Source: Chitinophaga pinensis (lineage in GTDB: Bacteria; Bacteroidota; Bacteroidia; Chitinophagales; CAMDFR01). From it: a stretch of 64,000 nt of DNA. The notes beneath the pieces were generated by a model that worked only from the letters and a program-made list of their open reading frames with translations, searched no databases and was not told the origin of the DNA. Position numbers and translations under genes: made by a program. Location: the NCBI GenBank assembly GCA_945897725.1, contig CAMDFR010000003.1, forward strand, positions 1-64,000. Direction: 5' to 3'. Shown here in pieces: positions 42,206-51,174 of this stretch; the stretch's first letter is position 1, and each line of letters begins with the position of its first letter.

Positions 42206-44131
42206 CTAAAATCTATAACTCAATGTAAAATATGCCCATCGGCCAGGCTGCACTGCTCCCAATACTTCTGTATAATTTTTATTGAACAAATTATCGATGT
42301 TAGCATTGATTGAAATTTTATTTTTAAAAACATTCACTCCAAACCTAGCATTGAATATCATATATGTGTTGGAGGTTAATGGCAAGCTAGTAACCGCCTC
42401 TGGCAATCTGTATTTGTACAATCCACTAATACCTATATTAAACCAAGAGATTTTATAGAAGGTATTTAAAGTCACTAAATGACGTGCATGATTGGAAATA
42501 TACTTAGTAATTTTTCCACTACTCATCTTAGAAAACGCATAAATATAGCCAGTATTCACATAGAGCATCCCTTTCTTTCCTATTTCTTGTTCAACGTTAA
42601 AACCTGCCTCAAAGCCGCTCGTATTAACAGATTTGATATTCTGTGCAAAGTAATAATTGGAGTTTGGTTTTAAATTATCAAATTGGGTAAGTGAAGCTGA
42701 ATTCGTAATCTCGTAGTCTATTTGATTCCGTCCCCATCGACTAAAACCTGTCAAAGAAAAAACAATACCCTTTGTTGGTTTTATATCTATACCTCCATCT
42801 ACACTCCAGAATTTTTCGGTGCGTAAATCAGCATTACCTAAATTTCTACCCGCACTTAATGGACCAGCCAAATTGGATGAAATATATCTTTCAGTGAAGT
42901 CTGCAGCTCTAACAGATTCGCCACCATTTACTCTTAATGTAAATCGCTTGTGATTGTATACTAGAGAAAGTTGTGGAGTGTAGACAAGTTTGTAGTTTTG
43001 GTCATAATCAAGTCTGTGGTTAAAGTTAATAATGAATGATTTTATTGGTTTAATCACCATTCCAACAAATACACCAACATGATAGTTTTTATGATTCCCT
43101 CTATCATTGCTCTTGATCGTTTTAATATCCCCCTGAATACCATAATTTAATTTCCAAACCTTCCCAAGACTTAGATTTTGATATGCCTGCAGATTATAAA
43201 AATTAGTATAGTGGACATTTGCCTTGGAGGCTGCATTAAATTTATAATTGTCATAATTATATCTCCAAACAACATCAATCTGCGTATTTGTTTTTTTTCC
43301 TTTGGTATTAAAGGCAAGTTGATTCCATGCATTTTGAGTGATTTCGGATGCATTATCGGCACTGCTTTTTGTATAAAAGTATTTAGCAGCAAAATCTCTG
43401 GAATCAAATGCTGTTCGGTAATATAGTGCTGACGATTTACCAATCTTTAGAGCAATGGCACCGCTTCCTGTAATGACATCAAAACTATTGTTTACACCTT
43501 GTGGTTTAGGACCTTTACTATATGAACCTTCAATTCCAAGATCAAAATCTGCTTTTTTACCTTTCTGAAAACTATTGAATTTACTTGCGTAATAACTATA
43601 ATCACCCGCACTAACATCCAAGTTCGAATGACTTTTAGTTTGGGCATCACTTCTTGTCTTGGTAATAATATTGATCACACCTCCTACGGCATCAGCTCCA
43701 AACTGTGCGGATGCGGGACCTCTCAAAATTTCAATATGGTCTATCTGGTATACTGGTATTGGAATGTTACTGTTAAAATGTCCGGTAAGTGGGTCATTTA
43801 ATTTCATTCCATCTATCAGAATAATCACTTGCGAAAAAGTACTTGCTCTTATACTAATATCGGATTGCACTCCAAAGGGGCCTCTTGGTTGTACCTCAAC
43901 CCCTTGAACATAGCGAAGCAATTGATCAATACTTGTTACTCCTATAGATTCAATTTTCTTTGAGTCAATGATGGTAACATCTTTTCCTGTCTCATATTGA
44001 TCTGACTCGATTCTCGTGGTGCTTATTTTTAGTTCCTTTAGTATGGTTTCTGTTGACTGAGATTCTACCTCAACACCTATACAAAGAAGAAACAATAATA
44101 AAAAAAGTGAATGACTTTTTACAAAATTCAT
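42206..44131 (-). CDS. TonB-dependent outer-membrane receptor, 641 aa
   Basis: Signal peptide (NFVKSHSLFLLLFLLCIGVE), then a plug domain (about residues 40-165; GVTSIDQLLRYVQGVEVQP, DGMKLNDPLTGH, EILRGPASAQFGADAVGGVI), then a 22-strand-type beta-barrel ending FTLSYRF with the usual terminal Phe. It resembles small BtuB-like receptors for cobalamin or siderophores and lacks the N-terminal carboxypeptidase-like domain of SusC. Ligand unknown. The OmpA gene upstream is separated by a strong terminator, so this gene needs its own promoter. Confidence 0.93.
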   Translation of the reverse strand: MNFVKSHSLFLLLFLLCIGVEVESQSTETILKELKISTTRIESDQYETGKDVTIIDSKKIESIGVTSIDQLLRYVQGVEVQPRGPFGVQSDISIRASTFSQVIILIDGMKLNDPLTGHFNSNIPIPVYQIDHIEILRGPASAQFGADAVGGVINIITKTRSDAQTKSHSNLDVSAGDYSYYASKFNSFQKGKKADFDLGIEGSYSKGPKPQGVNNSFDVITGSGAIALKIGKSSALYYRTAFDSRDFAAKYFYTKSSADNASEITQNAWNQLAFNTKGKKTNTQIDVVWRYNYDNYKFNAASKANVHYTNFYNLQAYQNLSLGKVWKLNYGIQGDIKTIKSNDRGNHKNYHVGVFVGMVIKPIKSFIINFNHRLDYDQNYKLVYTPQLSLVYNHKRFTLRVNGGESVRAADFTERYISSNLAGPLSAGRNLGNADLRTEKFWSVDGGIDIKPTKGIVFSLTGFSRWGRNQIDYEITNSASLTQFDNLKPNSNYYFAQNIKSVNTSGFEAGFNVEQEIGKKGMLYVNTGYIYAFSKMSSGKITKYISNHARHLVTLNTFYKISWFNIGISGLYKYRLPEAVTSLPLTSNTYMIFNARFGVNVFKNKISINANIDNLFNKNYTEVLGAVQPGRWAYFTLSYRF

Positions 44132-44161
44132 ATTATTGGTTTTATTGGTTGTAAAACTAAT

Positions 44162-44189
44162 AAAAAAAGGTAGTTCTAAGAACTACCTT
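44162..44189 (-). terminator. Terminator of the OmpA-family gene
   Basis: AAGGTAGTTC (44167-44176) pairs with GAACTACCTT (44180-44189), a 10-bp stem with a three-base loop. On the minus strand it is followed by a T-run (44168-44162), so it stops transcription from the gene at 44214-46133. Confidence 0.88.
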
Positions 44190-44213
44190 ATTTTATCATT
44201 TAGTATATCGACA

Positions 44214-46133
44214 CTAAAAATCTTTTCCTGCTTTTAATCCTGGATGTGGTGCGGGCGGATTGCTCGGGCCTGTTTCACCATCTTGAGCTACTCTAAATTC
44301 AACTCTTCTCTGTTCCATCTTTTGCTGAGGAGTGGTTGCTTTTTCACCAGTAACAAATTTAACGATAAATCGATCGCGAGACACACCATACTTAGAAGTC
44401 ATATAATCAATAGCTTTATTCACTCTACTCCAAGATAATTGCTCACCATACTTGCCATTTACATTTATTCCTGTAACAACTATTTTAGCGTCTGGACACA
44501 TTTGTAATTTGTCTGCTACCTCATGAAGGTGCGCAAAATATTCTGGAGATACATTATACTTATCATCACCAAAGTATATAGAAGGTAATTCAACTTTTGA
44601 ACAATCAAATCCTTTTCCAGTTCCTTCTTGCCCTTTCATCCCTTCTGCACAACATGGCACTTTTGCAACCCCATTAGCATCGATAGGAAATCCTGGAGGA
44701 GAAAAAGGTTCTTTATCATCACAGTCAATAATACCATCCTTATCACTGTCTAATGCCACACCATGAGTATCTACTGGGCAACCTTTCTTAGTTGCAGGCT
44801 CTTTATCTAATTTATTAATTATACCATCCTCATCATCATCTTGCAATAATTCTGCAATGATTCTATCTGGATCCATCTCTCCTAACTTTTTATAAGTATA
44901 ATCCATTGGGTTTAACCACCACAATGGCTCAAGTGCTTTCTTGCCTAAGTGAATATTTACGGTTACAGCATTAAAGTAATAAGTATCATAGTTTCGAGTA
45001 AGTGCACCTCCTATAATACCGGCACCACCGCTCACACTTTGATCATCTTGAAATCTTTGACCATCCAATAAATCATCCCCAGTTATTGAAACTCTAGATT
45101 CTAGGTTTATGGTTACTCTCTTAGAGACGTGAAATCCTAATCCCACTCCGATATTATACAATGGATTAATCGCATAAGACTTAATTTGAGAACGAGTCTG
45201 GTTTGTATTTGTATGAGATTCTGCCTGTGTCTCATAAGTTTTGTCCATAATATTTTTCAACTCTGAATAAACCGCCTTTTTCTTTGGATTTGATAGAAAA
45301 GTTCCTGAGTTCGTTGTGGTGCTATACAGGCGATTTGCCTCACCATAGTTGTACATGTTGCCATTAGCATCGAGCACATTGGTCATTGTTTTGTAGAATT
45401 GCGCACCTACACCTAAAAATGCATATAAGTTAACTAGTGTTCTTTCTCTATGAAACTTAAGATTACCCATAGTAAAAACGCCTTCTAGTGAAGCCTCATG
45501 ACTCAACATTCTATAATTTGGAAGAATCGACTGATTTGTATAATTGATGTTCGAAAACAAACCACCATTCAATACAGGATTTCTAAGGGAATTGGCTTTC
45601 GGCTTATAATCCAAACCTTCCGCATGACCAAATACATATTGTCCTCTTAGAGAAAATACATACCCAAATGACTTTCTAATTGTAAAAGTAGCACCATAAC
45701 TTTTCAAGGGATTTCCTACAGGAGTAACATCTCCACTAACCAAAAAAGAACCAACCCCTAATCCAATCTCCCATTGATTTTTAGGCTTTGCTGGATAATA
45801 GTATTTATGATTGATAAAGGCATCTTGCTGCTTAGATCTTGACCTACCTCCCATATATGCTGCTGAATCAGCTGGCAAATCATAATGAGGCATTTGTGGT
45901 TTATTTACCGCCTTTCTATCATTTAAATTAAAATCTTCTTGTTGAAGGTCTTTTTGTAGATATTGAACCTGATTCTGGTTATCCTTAGGCATTTTGGTCG
46001 AAGATTTCGCTGCTTTCTCAGCTTTAGAGGCCGAGTCAGGAGGAAAAGAATAAAAGCCAGTAGCTGATGAAGACAGGCTAAAACACACCAATAACAAGGC
46101 TACAAAGGGTTTTGCTGAGAATAAATGTTTCAT
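44214..46133 (-). CDS. OmpA-family outer-membrane protein with Ca-binding-type repeats, 639 aa
   Basis: Signal peptide (about residues 1-25), Lys/Gln-rich linker (about 30-110), outer-membrane beta-barrel-like region (about 120-400, starting NQWEIGLGVGSFLVSGD), a thrombospondin type 3-like segment with DxDxDG loops (about 440-490; DDDEDGIINKLDKEP, DSDKDGIIDCDDKEP), and a C-terminal OmpA-like peptidoglycan-binding domain (about 515-615; IVVTGINVNGKYGEQLSWSR, VSRDRFIVKF). It links outer membrane and cell wall. It precedes a terminator and is monocistronic. Confidence 0.9.
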   Translation of the reverse strand: MKHLFSAKPFVALLLVCFSLSSSATGFYSFPPDSASKAEKAAKSSTKMPKDNQNQVQYLQKDLQQEDFNLNDRKAVNKPQMPHYDLPADSAAYMGGRSRSKQQDAFINHKYYYPAKPKNQWEIGLGVGSFLVSGDVTPVGNPLKSYGATFTIRKSFGYVFSLRGQYVFGHAEGLDYKPKANSLRNPVLNGGLFSNINYTNQSILPNYRMLSHEASLEGVFTMGNLKFHRERTLVNLYAFLGVGAQFYKTMTNVLDANGNMYNYGEANRLYSTTTNSGTFLSNPKKKAVYSELKNIMDKTYETQAESHTNTNQTRSQIKSYAINPLYNIGVGLGFHVSKRVTINLESRVSITGDDLLDGQRFQDDQSVSGGAGIIGGALTRNYDTYYFNAVTVNIHLGKKALEPLWWLNPMDYTYKKLGEMDPDRIIAELLQDDDEDGIINKLDKEPATKKGCPVDTHGVALDSDKDGIIDCDDKEPFSPPGFPIDANGVAKVPCCAEGMKGQEGTGKGFDCSKVELPSIYFGDDKYNVSPEYFAHLHEVADKLQMCPDAKIVVTGINVNGKYGEQLSWSRVNKAIDYMTSKYGVSRDRFIVKFVTGEKATTPQQKMEQRRVEFRVAQDGETGPSNPPAPHPGLKAGKDF

Positions 46134-46212
46134 TATAAAAATTTTAATTATACTAGAGTTCTTGGGTATAGGGTGCTAAAGTACATAAAAATAAGTAATC
46201 CACAAAATAAAG

Positions 46213-46283
46213 CACTAAAAAAGTCTCATATGTTAAGCATAAATCATGCTTTTGTTCGGAATTTGTTAATTTATTAACATATG
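46213..46283 (-). terminator. Long-stem terminator candidate after korB
   Basis: CATATGTTAA (46227-46236) and TTAACATATG (46274-46283) form a perfect 10-bp inverted repeat with a 37-base loop that contains AAGCAT/ATGCTT. On the minus strand the stem is followed after AGAC by TTTTTT (46222-46217 region). It lies just past the korB stop. An inner palindrome TGTTAAT-TT-ATTAACA (46264-46279) is also present and could be an operator instead. Confidence 0.5.
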
Positions 46284-46287
46284 CGTT

Positions 46288-47292
46288 TTAGAGAACTGTC
46301 CAATTTTCTTTGCCTCCCAGAAGATGATTGTATTGCTCTACGCTAATTTCTTTATAGGGTTGACTTTGATCGATGTCCCTCTTAGAACTTTTTTGAAAGA
46401 TAATACCGAAAGGCCTTGGGAAAGTTTCAGTCTCAAAAAACAGGGATAAAATATTTGCTTTTATTCCATCTGATTCATCGTGTATCCAAAGGTCATTCAA
46501 TGATTCCTCATGTTTGACATCGACAATCTTGGGTTGATGTCCGTCTAGCTTTATTCCAAATTGATTTTCTTCGCCAAAAAGCAAAGGCTTTCCGTGTTCG
46601 AGAAATAGTGCTGCATTTTTTCTGCTGGCACGATCGGTATACATTGAGAAAGCACCATCATTAAAAATATGACAATTTTGATAAATTTCTACAAATGAAG
46701 CACCGGTATGAGCTTGTCCTGCCTTAAGAATTTCCTGAAGATGTTTCGCCTCTCGATCTATTGATCTTGCGACAAAACTTGCTCCTGCACCGAGGGCAAG
46801 TGTCATTGGATTAAAAGGCTTATCATCTGTGCCAAAAGGACTAGATTTTGTGACTTGATGCTGTGTCGAAGTTGGCGAAAATTGACCTTTCGTAAGGCCA
46901 TAAATTTGGTTATTAAAAAGCAAAATATTTACATTCAAGTCTCTTCGAAGAAGGTGAATAAAATGATTTCCACCAATGGATAAAGCATCTCCGTCGCCTG
47001 TTATAATCCAGACATTTAAATCCGGTCTGGTCAATTTTAGACCTGTTGCAATGGCTGTAGCTCTTCCATGAATTGTATGCATGCCATAAGTATTCATGTA
47101 ATATGGAAATCTAGAAGAACATCCAATGCCGGAGACAAAAACTATTTTTTCCTTGGGTATTCCTAGCGAAGGCAGCAAATTTTGCATCTGTTTCAAAATA
47201 GCCGCATCACCACAACCAGGACACCAACGAATTTCTTGATCTGACTCAAAATCCTTAGCAGTTAAGGTTGGTATGTTTTTTTCTACTTCCAT
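46288..47292 (-). CDS. korB: 2-oxoglutarate:ferredoxin oxidoreductase, beta subunit, 334 aa
   Basis: Thiamine-diphosphate subunit of the CoA-dependent oxidative decarboxylation of 2-oxoglutarate (or a related 2-oxoacid) with ferredoxin. WCPGCGD near residues 23-29, GIGCSSRFPYYM and the later QNCHIFND supply the four [4Fe-4S] cysteines. ITGDGDALSIGGNH and LLFNNQIYGLTKGQ are the TPP/Mg site. Begins one base after korA, so it is in the same operon. Confidence 0.93.
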   Translation of the reverse strand: MEVEKNIPTLTAKDFESDQEIRWCPGCGDAAILKQMQNLLPSLGIPKEKIVFVSGIGCSSRFPYYMNTYGMHTIHGRATAIATGLKLTRPDLNVWIITGDGDALSIGGNHFIHLLRRDLNVNILLFNNQIYGLTKGQFSPTSTQHQVTKSSPFGTDDKPFNPMTLALGAGASFVARSIDREAKHLQEILKAGQAHTGASFVEIYQNCHIFNDGAFSMYTDRASRKNAALFLEHGKPLLFGEENQFGIKLDGHQPKIVDVKHEESLNDLWIHDESDGIKANILSLFFETETFPRPFGIIFQKSSKRDIDQSQPYKEISVEQYNHLLGGKENWTVL

Positions 47293-47293
47293 G

Positions 47294-49135
47294 TTAGCAA
47301 TATTTCAATATTTCATTTTTCAATTCTGCCACATTTAATGGCTGGCCTTGAATTTTATTGTAAGGTATAGCATCAATGAGGTATTTTTCTCGAATCAATT
47401 TAACAAGTTGTCCATTGTTAATCTCCGGAACTAAAACAGTTTTATACTTTTCTAAAATACCTTTTAAATTTTTCGGGAAAGGAAACAAGTATCGTATTTG
47501 AATGTGAGCCACTGATTTTTTTTCTAACAAAAGTTCTTTGACGGCGGTTCTTATCGAGCCGTTTGTCGATCCCCATCCAACGATAAGTACATCAGCGTTT
47601 AGCTCACCTAATGAAAGCTCTTGAAGAGGAATCGTTTCTGCAATATTTGCGACTTTTTCCGCTCTTAATTTTACCATATGGTGGTGGTTATCGCCATCGT
47701 AACAAACATCACCAGTTCCATCTTTTTTTTCCAATCCACCGATTCGATGTTCCATTCCTTCTGTGCCAGGTATCGCCCAATTTCTTACCAAGGCCTCATT
47801 TCTATTATACGGTTCAAACTTTTCTTTTGATTCCTTGAGCAATCGAGTTTTTATTTCAGGAAGTGCATTGTATTCTGGATATTTCCAAGGCTCTGAGCCA
47901 TTCGCTAAATATAGATCACTCAACAAAATGACAGGTGTCATAAACGCTAGTGCAATCCTAACGGCTTCGAATGCTGCAAAAAAACAATCAGATGGTGATG
48001 AAGCCGCAATCACAGGTAGGGGAGCTTCGCCATTTCTACCATACAAAGATTGAAATAAATCTGATTGTTCTGTTTTTGTTGGCATACCAGTAGAAGGACC
48101 AGCACGCTGAATATTGCAAACCACTAAGGGTAACTCCATGGTTACAGCCAAGCCTAATGCTTCTGCTTTTAATGCCATCCCTGGTCCAGAGGTACCGCAA
48201 GCAGAAAGACTTCCTCCAAAAGAAGCTCCAATGGCCGAACAGATAGCAGCAATCTCATCTTCTGCTTGGAAAGTCTGAACATTAAATGTTTTTGTTTGCT
48301 TGGCAAGAAAATGTAAAATATCTGAAGCTGGAGTGATAGGATAGGTTGCATAAAACATAGGGAGACTTGCTTTTGAACTAGCCACCATAAGCCCTAATGC
48401 AATAGCTTCGTTCCCCGAAATGCCTCTATACTTACCTGGAGATTGAACTGCTTTTTTTAATTCGTACTGATTCGTAAATAATTCTGTGGTTTCACCAAAA
48501 TGATATCCCGCTTTAAGCACAAGACTATTAGCATTCTTAACCATGTCATTTTTACTAAATCGCTCTTCGATAAAGGCTAATGTACTCTCGAAACTACGAT
48601 CATAAAGCCAGAACAATAGTCCTAGAACAAACATGTTTTTTGCTCGATCTTTATCTTTAGCATCGAGTGCTACTTCCTTCAAGGATTCAACGGTAAGTTT
48701 TGTAATATCTACCTGAAAAAATGTAAAATTAGTTGAAGCAGAATTGACTAGTAAAACATCTGTCTCCTGATAACCAGCCAGCCTCATATTCTTTTTATCA
48801 AAACCCGAAATATCTGCAATGATGGTGCCGCCAGGCTTTACATTTTTTATATTGGATTTGTATGCCGCCGCATTCATGGCAACCAACACATCGCATAAAT
48901 CACCTGGTGTCTCGATTTCGCTACTACCAAAATGAAGTTGAAAGCCAGAAACACCGGCCACCGTTCCAAGAGGCGCTCTAATCTCAGCTGGAAAATCAGG
49001 AAATGTTGCTAAATCATGTCCCCTAAGGGCAGTATTGGAAGTAAATTGATTCCCTACTAATTGCATACCATCACCTGAGTCGCCTGCAAATTTTATAATA
49101 ACATCGTCTTTATTAACTTTTGTTATTGTTTTCAT
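47294..49135 (-). CDS. korA: 2-oxoglutarate:ferredoxin oxidoreductase, fused gamma-alpha subunit, 613 aa
   Basis: N-terminal gamma domain (about residues 1-190; IKFAGDSGDGMQLVGNQF, FPDFPAEIRAP) fused to the alpha domain (about 225-613; YPITPASDIL, FQAEDEIAAICSAIGAS, TSGPGMALKAEALG). This fused form is common in Bacteroidota. With KorB it gives a reversible 2-oxoacid oxidoreductase that could replace or bypass the 2-oxoglutarate dehydrogenase. Fifteen bases after purF. Confidence 0.94.
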   Translation of the reverse strand: MKTITKVNKDDVIIKFAGDSGDGMQLVGNQFTSNTALRGHDLATFPDFPAEIRAPLGTVAGVSGFQLHFGSSEIETPGDLCDVLVAMNAAAYKSNIKNVKPGGTIIADISGFDKKNMRLAGYQETDVLLVNSASTNFTFFQVDITKLTVESLKEVALDAKDKDRAKNMFVLGLLFWLYDRSFESTLAFIEERFSKNDMVKNANSLVLKAGYHFGETTELFTNQYELKKAVQSPGKYRGISGNEAIALGLMVASSKASLPMFYATYPITPASDILHFLAKQTKTFNVQTFQAEDEIAAICSAIGASFGGSLSACGTSGPGMALKAEALGLAVTMELPLVVCNIQRAGPSTGMPTKTEQSDLFQSLYGRNGEAPLPVIAASSPSDCFFAAFEAVRIALAFMTPVILLSDLYLANGSEPWKYPEYNALPEIKTRLLKESKEKFEPYNRNEALVRNWAIPGTEGMEHRIGGLEKKDGTGDVCYDGDNHHHMVKLRAEKVANIAETIPLQELSLGELNADVLIVGWGSTNGSIRTAVKELLLEKKSVAHIQIRYLFPFPKNLKGILEKYKTVLVPEINNGQLVKLIREKYLIDAIPYNKIQGQPLNVAELKNEILKYC

Positions 49136-49150
49136 TCTTTTGTTTTAATA

Positions 49151-51046
49151 CTAGTATGCTCGAATATCAAGTCCTTCGACAAAATTAATAAATGCTCTAT
49201 TGGCAACTTTGTTTCCTCCCTTGGTTGGATAATCTCCGGTAAAATACCAATCACCTTTATGATTTGGACAAGCATTATGCAGGCCTTCAATAGTTTGATA
49301 AATGACCTCCACTTCGGAAAATATCTCCTTTGGTCGAACAATTTCTGCAACTTTTTTAGAAATTTCATCTGGAGTGAAAGGCTTATAAAACCCTTTTACA
49401 TGGTTCACTGACTCTTCATTAGATAGCTCTTCACTCTTTTTACATTTCTGATACACTTCTTCTATAACATGCTCTGTTTTTCTTTCCTTGTGCAATGCTA
49501 ATGTTGCTTTAAAGGCAATGAATTCGCCCATCTTTGACATGTCAATGCCATAACAATCTGGGTATCGAATCTGAGGAGCAGAAGACACTACAATAATCTT
49601 TTTAGGTTCCAATCTTGCTAAAATGCTAAGAATACTTTTTTGCAATGTTGTTCCTCTAACAATAGAATCATCCACTATCACAAGGCTATCAACAAATGGC
49701 ACAACCGATCCGTAAGTGATATCGTAGACATGCGACACAAGTTCATCGCGACTGGCATCCTCGGTAATAAAAGTTCTTAGCTTAACATCTTTGACTGCTA
49801 TTTTTTCAACTCGAGCCCTTTGATTTAAAAGTTCTAGCAATTTTTCTTCACTTAGATTATTCTTTTTTATCGCCGCTATTTTCTTTTTATTTAAGCTTTC
49901 TTCTACCCCTTTTACCAAACCATAGAAAGCCACTTCAGCTGTATTTGGAACAAAGGAAAACACAGTATTTACATAATCGTCATCCAAGGTTTTCATAACA
50001 GATTTCGCAAGCATATAACCCAAAGCTTTGCGTTCTTTGTAGATTTCGCTGTCTGTTCCTCTAGAAAAATAAATTCGTTCAAAGCTGCAAGATTTTTTGG
50101 CTGTAGCTTTTCTTATCTCTTCCTGTATCACAGTGCCATTCTTTCGAATAATCAATGCCGCACCTGGATCAATTTCTTTGATTGATTTTATATTGACGTT
50201 AAAGGTTGTTTGAATACAAGGTCGTTCAGAAGCCACCACACAAACCTCATCATCAAGATAATAATACGCTGGCCGAATACCTGCTGGGTCGCGGATAACA
50301 AAAGAATCGCCATTACCTATCATACCCATTAAAGCATATCCACCATCAAAGTCTTTTGTCGCTCGAGACAGAATTCTTTTGATATCAAGATTGTCAGCTA
50401 TAATTTGTGTAAGTTCAGTATTAGAATAATTATTCTTTTTGTATACGTTAAACAATCTCTGTACTTCATCATCCAAAAAGTGACCTATTTTTTCTAGTAC
50501 TGTAACTGTGTCGCCCTTTTCAACAGGATTTTGTCCTAATTCAACCAACTTTTCAAAAAGCTCTTTTGCATTCGTCATATTGAAATTACCTGCCATTACA
50601 AGATTTCTAGTCTTCCAATTATTGGCCCTATGGAAGGGGTGGCAGCTATCTATGGTGTTTTTGCCACTAGTTCCATATCGAAGATGTCCCATCAGTACTT
50701 CTCCAGCAAATTCTACATTTTCTTTTAAGTAATCTACACTTTTGAATGCATTAGGATTTATAAGTTTGGCACTGCTATATCCTTCAAAAATTTGGGTAAA
50801 TATCTCCTTAATTGCTGATGGATTAATGTTTCTAACTCTTGAGATATACCTGTATCCAGGCTTCATATCTAATTTTACAGATGCAACCCCCGCTCCATCC
50901 TGTCCTCGATTGTGTTGCTTTTCCATCAACAGATAAAGCTTATTCAACCCATACAGTGGTGTATTATACTTTTCTATATAATAATCTAATGGCTTCAGCA
51001 GCCTTACAAAGGCTATTCCACATTCATGCTTTATAGAATCACTCAT
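49151..51046 (-). CDS. purF: Amidophosphoribosyltransferase-family protein, long form, 631 aa
   Basis: Glutamine-dependent enzyme of the first committed purine step (PRPP to 5-phosphoribosylamine), or a paralogue of it. An eight-residue propeptide MSDSIKHE precedes Cys9 in ECGIAFVRL, the Ntn-type nucleophile that would become the N-terminus. QHNRGQDGAG and MGHLRYGTSG follow. The phosphoribosyltransferase loop VIVDDSIVRGTT is at residues 457-468. At 631 aa it is longer than E. coli PurF (505); a similar long form occurs in Bacteroidota next to a shorter one, so which one makes purines cannot be decided here. It leads purF-korA-korB. Confidence 0.88.
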   Translation of the reverse strand: MSDSIKHECGIAFVRLLKPLDYYIEKYNTPLYGLNKLYLLMEKQHNRGQDGAGVASVKLDMKPGYRYISRVRNINPSAIKEIFTQIFEGYSSAKLINPNAFKSVDYLKENVEFAGEVLMGHLRYGTSGKNTIDSCHPFHRANNWKTRNLVMAGNFNMTNAKELFEKLVELGQNPVEKGDTVTVLEKIGHFLDDEVQRLFNVYKKNNYSNTELTQIIADNLDIKRILSRATKDFDGGYALMGMIGNGDSFVIRDPAGIRPAYYYLDDEVCVVASERPCIQTTFNVNIKSIKEIDPGAALIIRKNGTVIQEEIRKATAKKSCSFERIYFSRGTDSEIYKERKALGYMLAKSVMKTLDDDYVNTVFSFVPNTAEVAFYGLVKGVEESLNKKKIAAIKKNNLSEEKLLELLNQRARVEKIAVKDVKLRTFITEDASRDELVSHVYDITYGSVVPFVDSLVIVDDSIVRGTTLQKSILSILARLEPKKIIVVSSAPQIRYPDCYGIDMSKMGEFIAFKATLALHKERKTEHVIEEVYQKCKKSEELSNEESVNHVKGFYKPFTPDEISKKVAEIVRPKEIFSEVEVIYQTIEGLHNACPNHKGDWYFTGDYPTKGGNKVANRAFINFVEGLDIRAY

Positions 51047-51063
51047 TAAGTTAAATTAAAGTA

Positions 51064-51071
51064 CAAAGTTA
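51064..51071 (-). promoter_or_regulatory. -7 element TAACTTTG of the purF-korAB operon
   Basis: Perfect TAnnTTTG on the minus strand, 17 bases from the ATG at 51046. No -33 match. Confidence 0.5.
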
Positions 51072-51174
51072 GGACAATTCTTGCTTGTTCTGGGTAGAAT
51101 ATTCACCTAAATTGATCAAACAGAATTACCAAAAATGAAGGTTTTGTTTCAGCGTAAAGTATTATTGGCAATGA

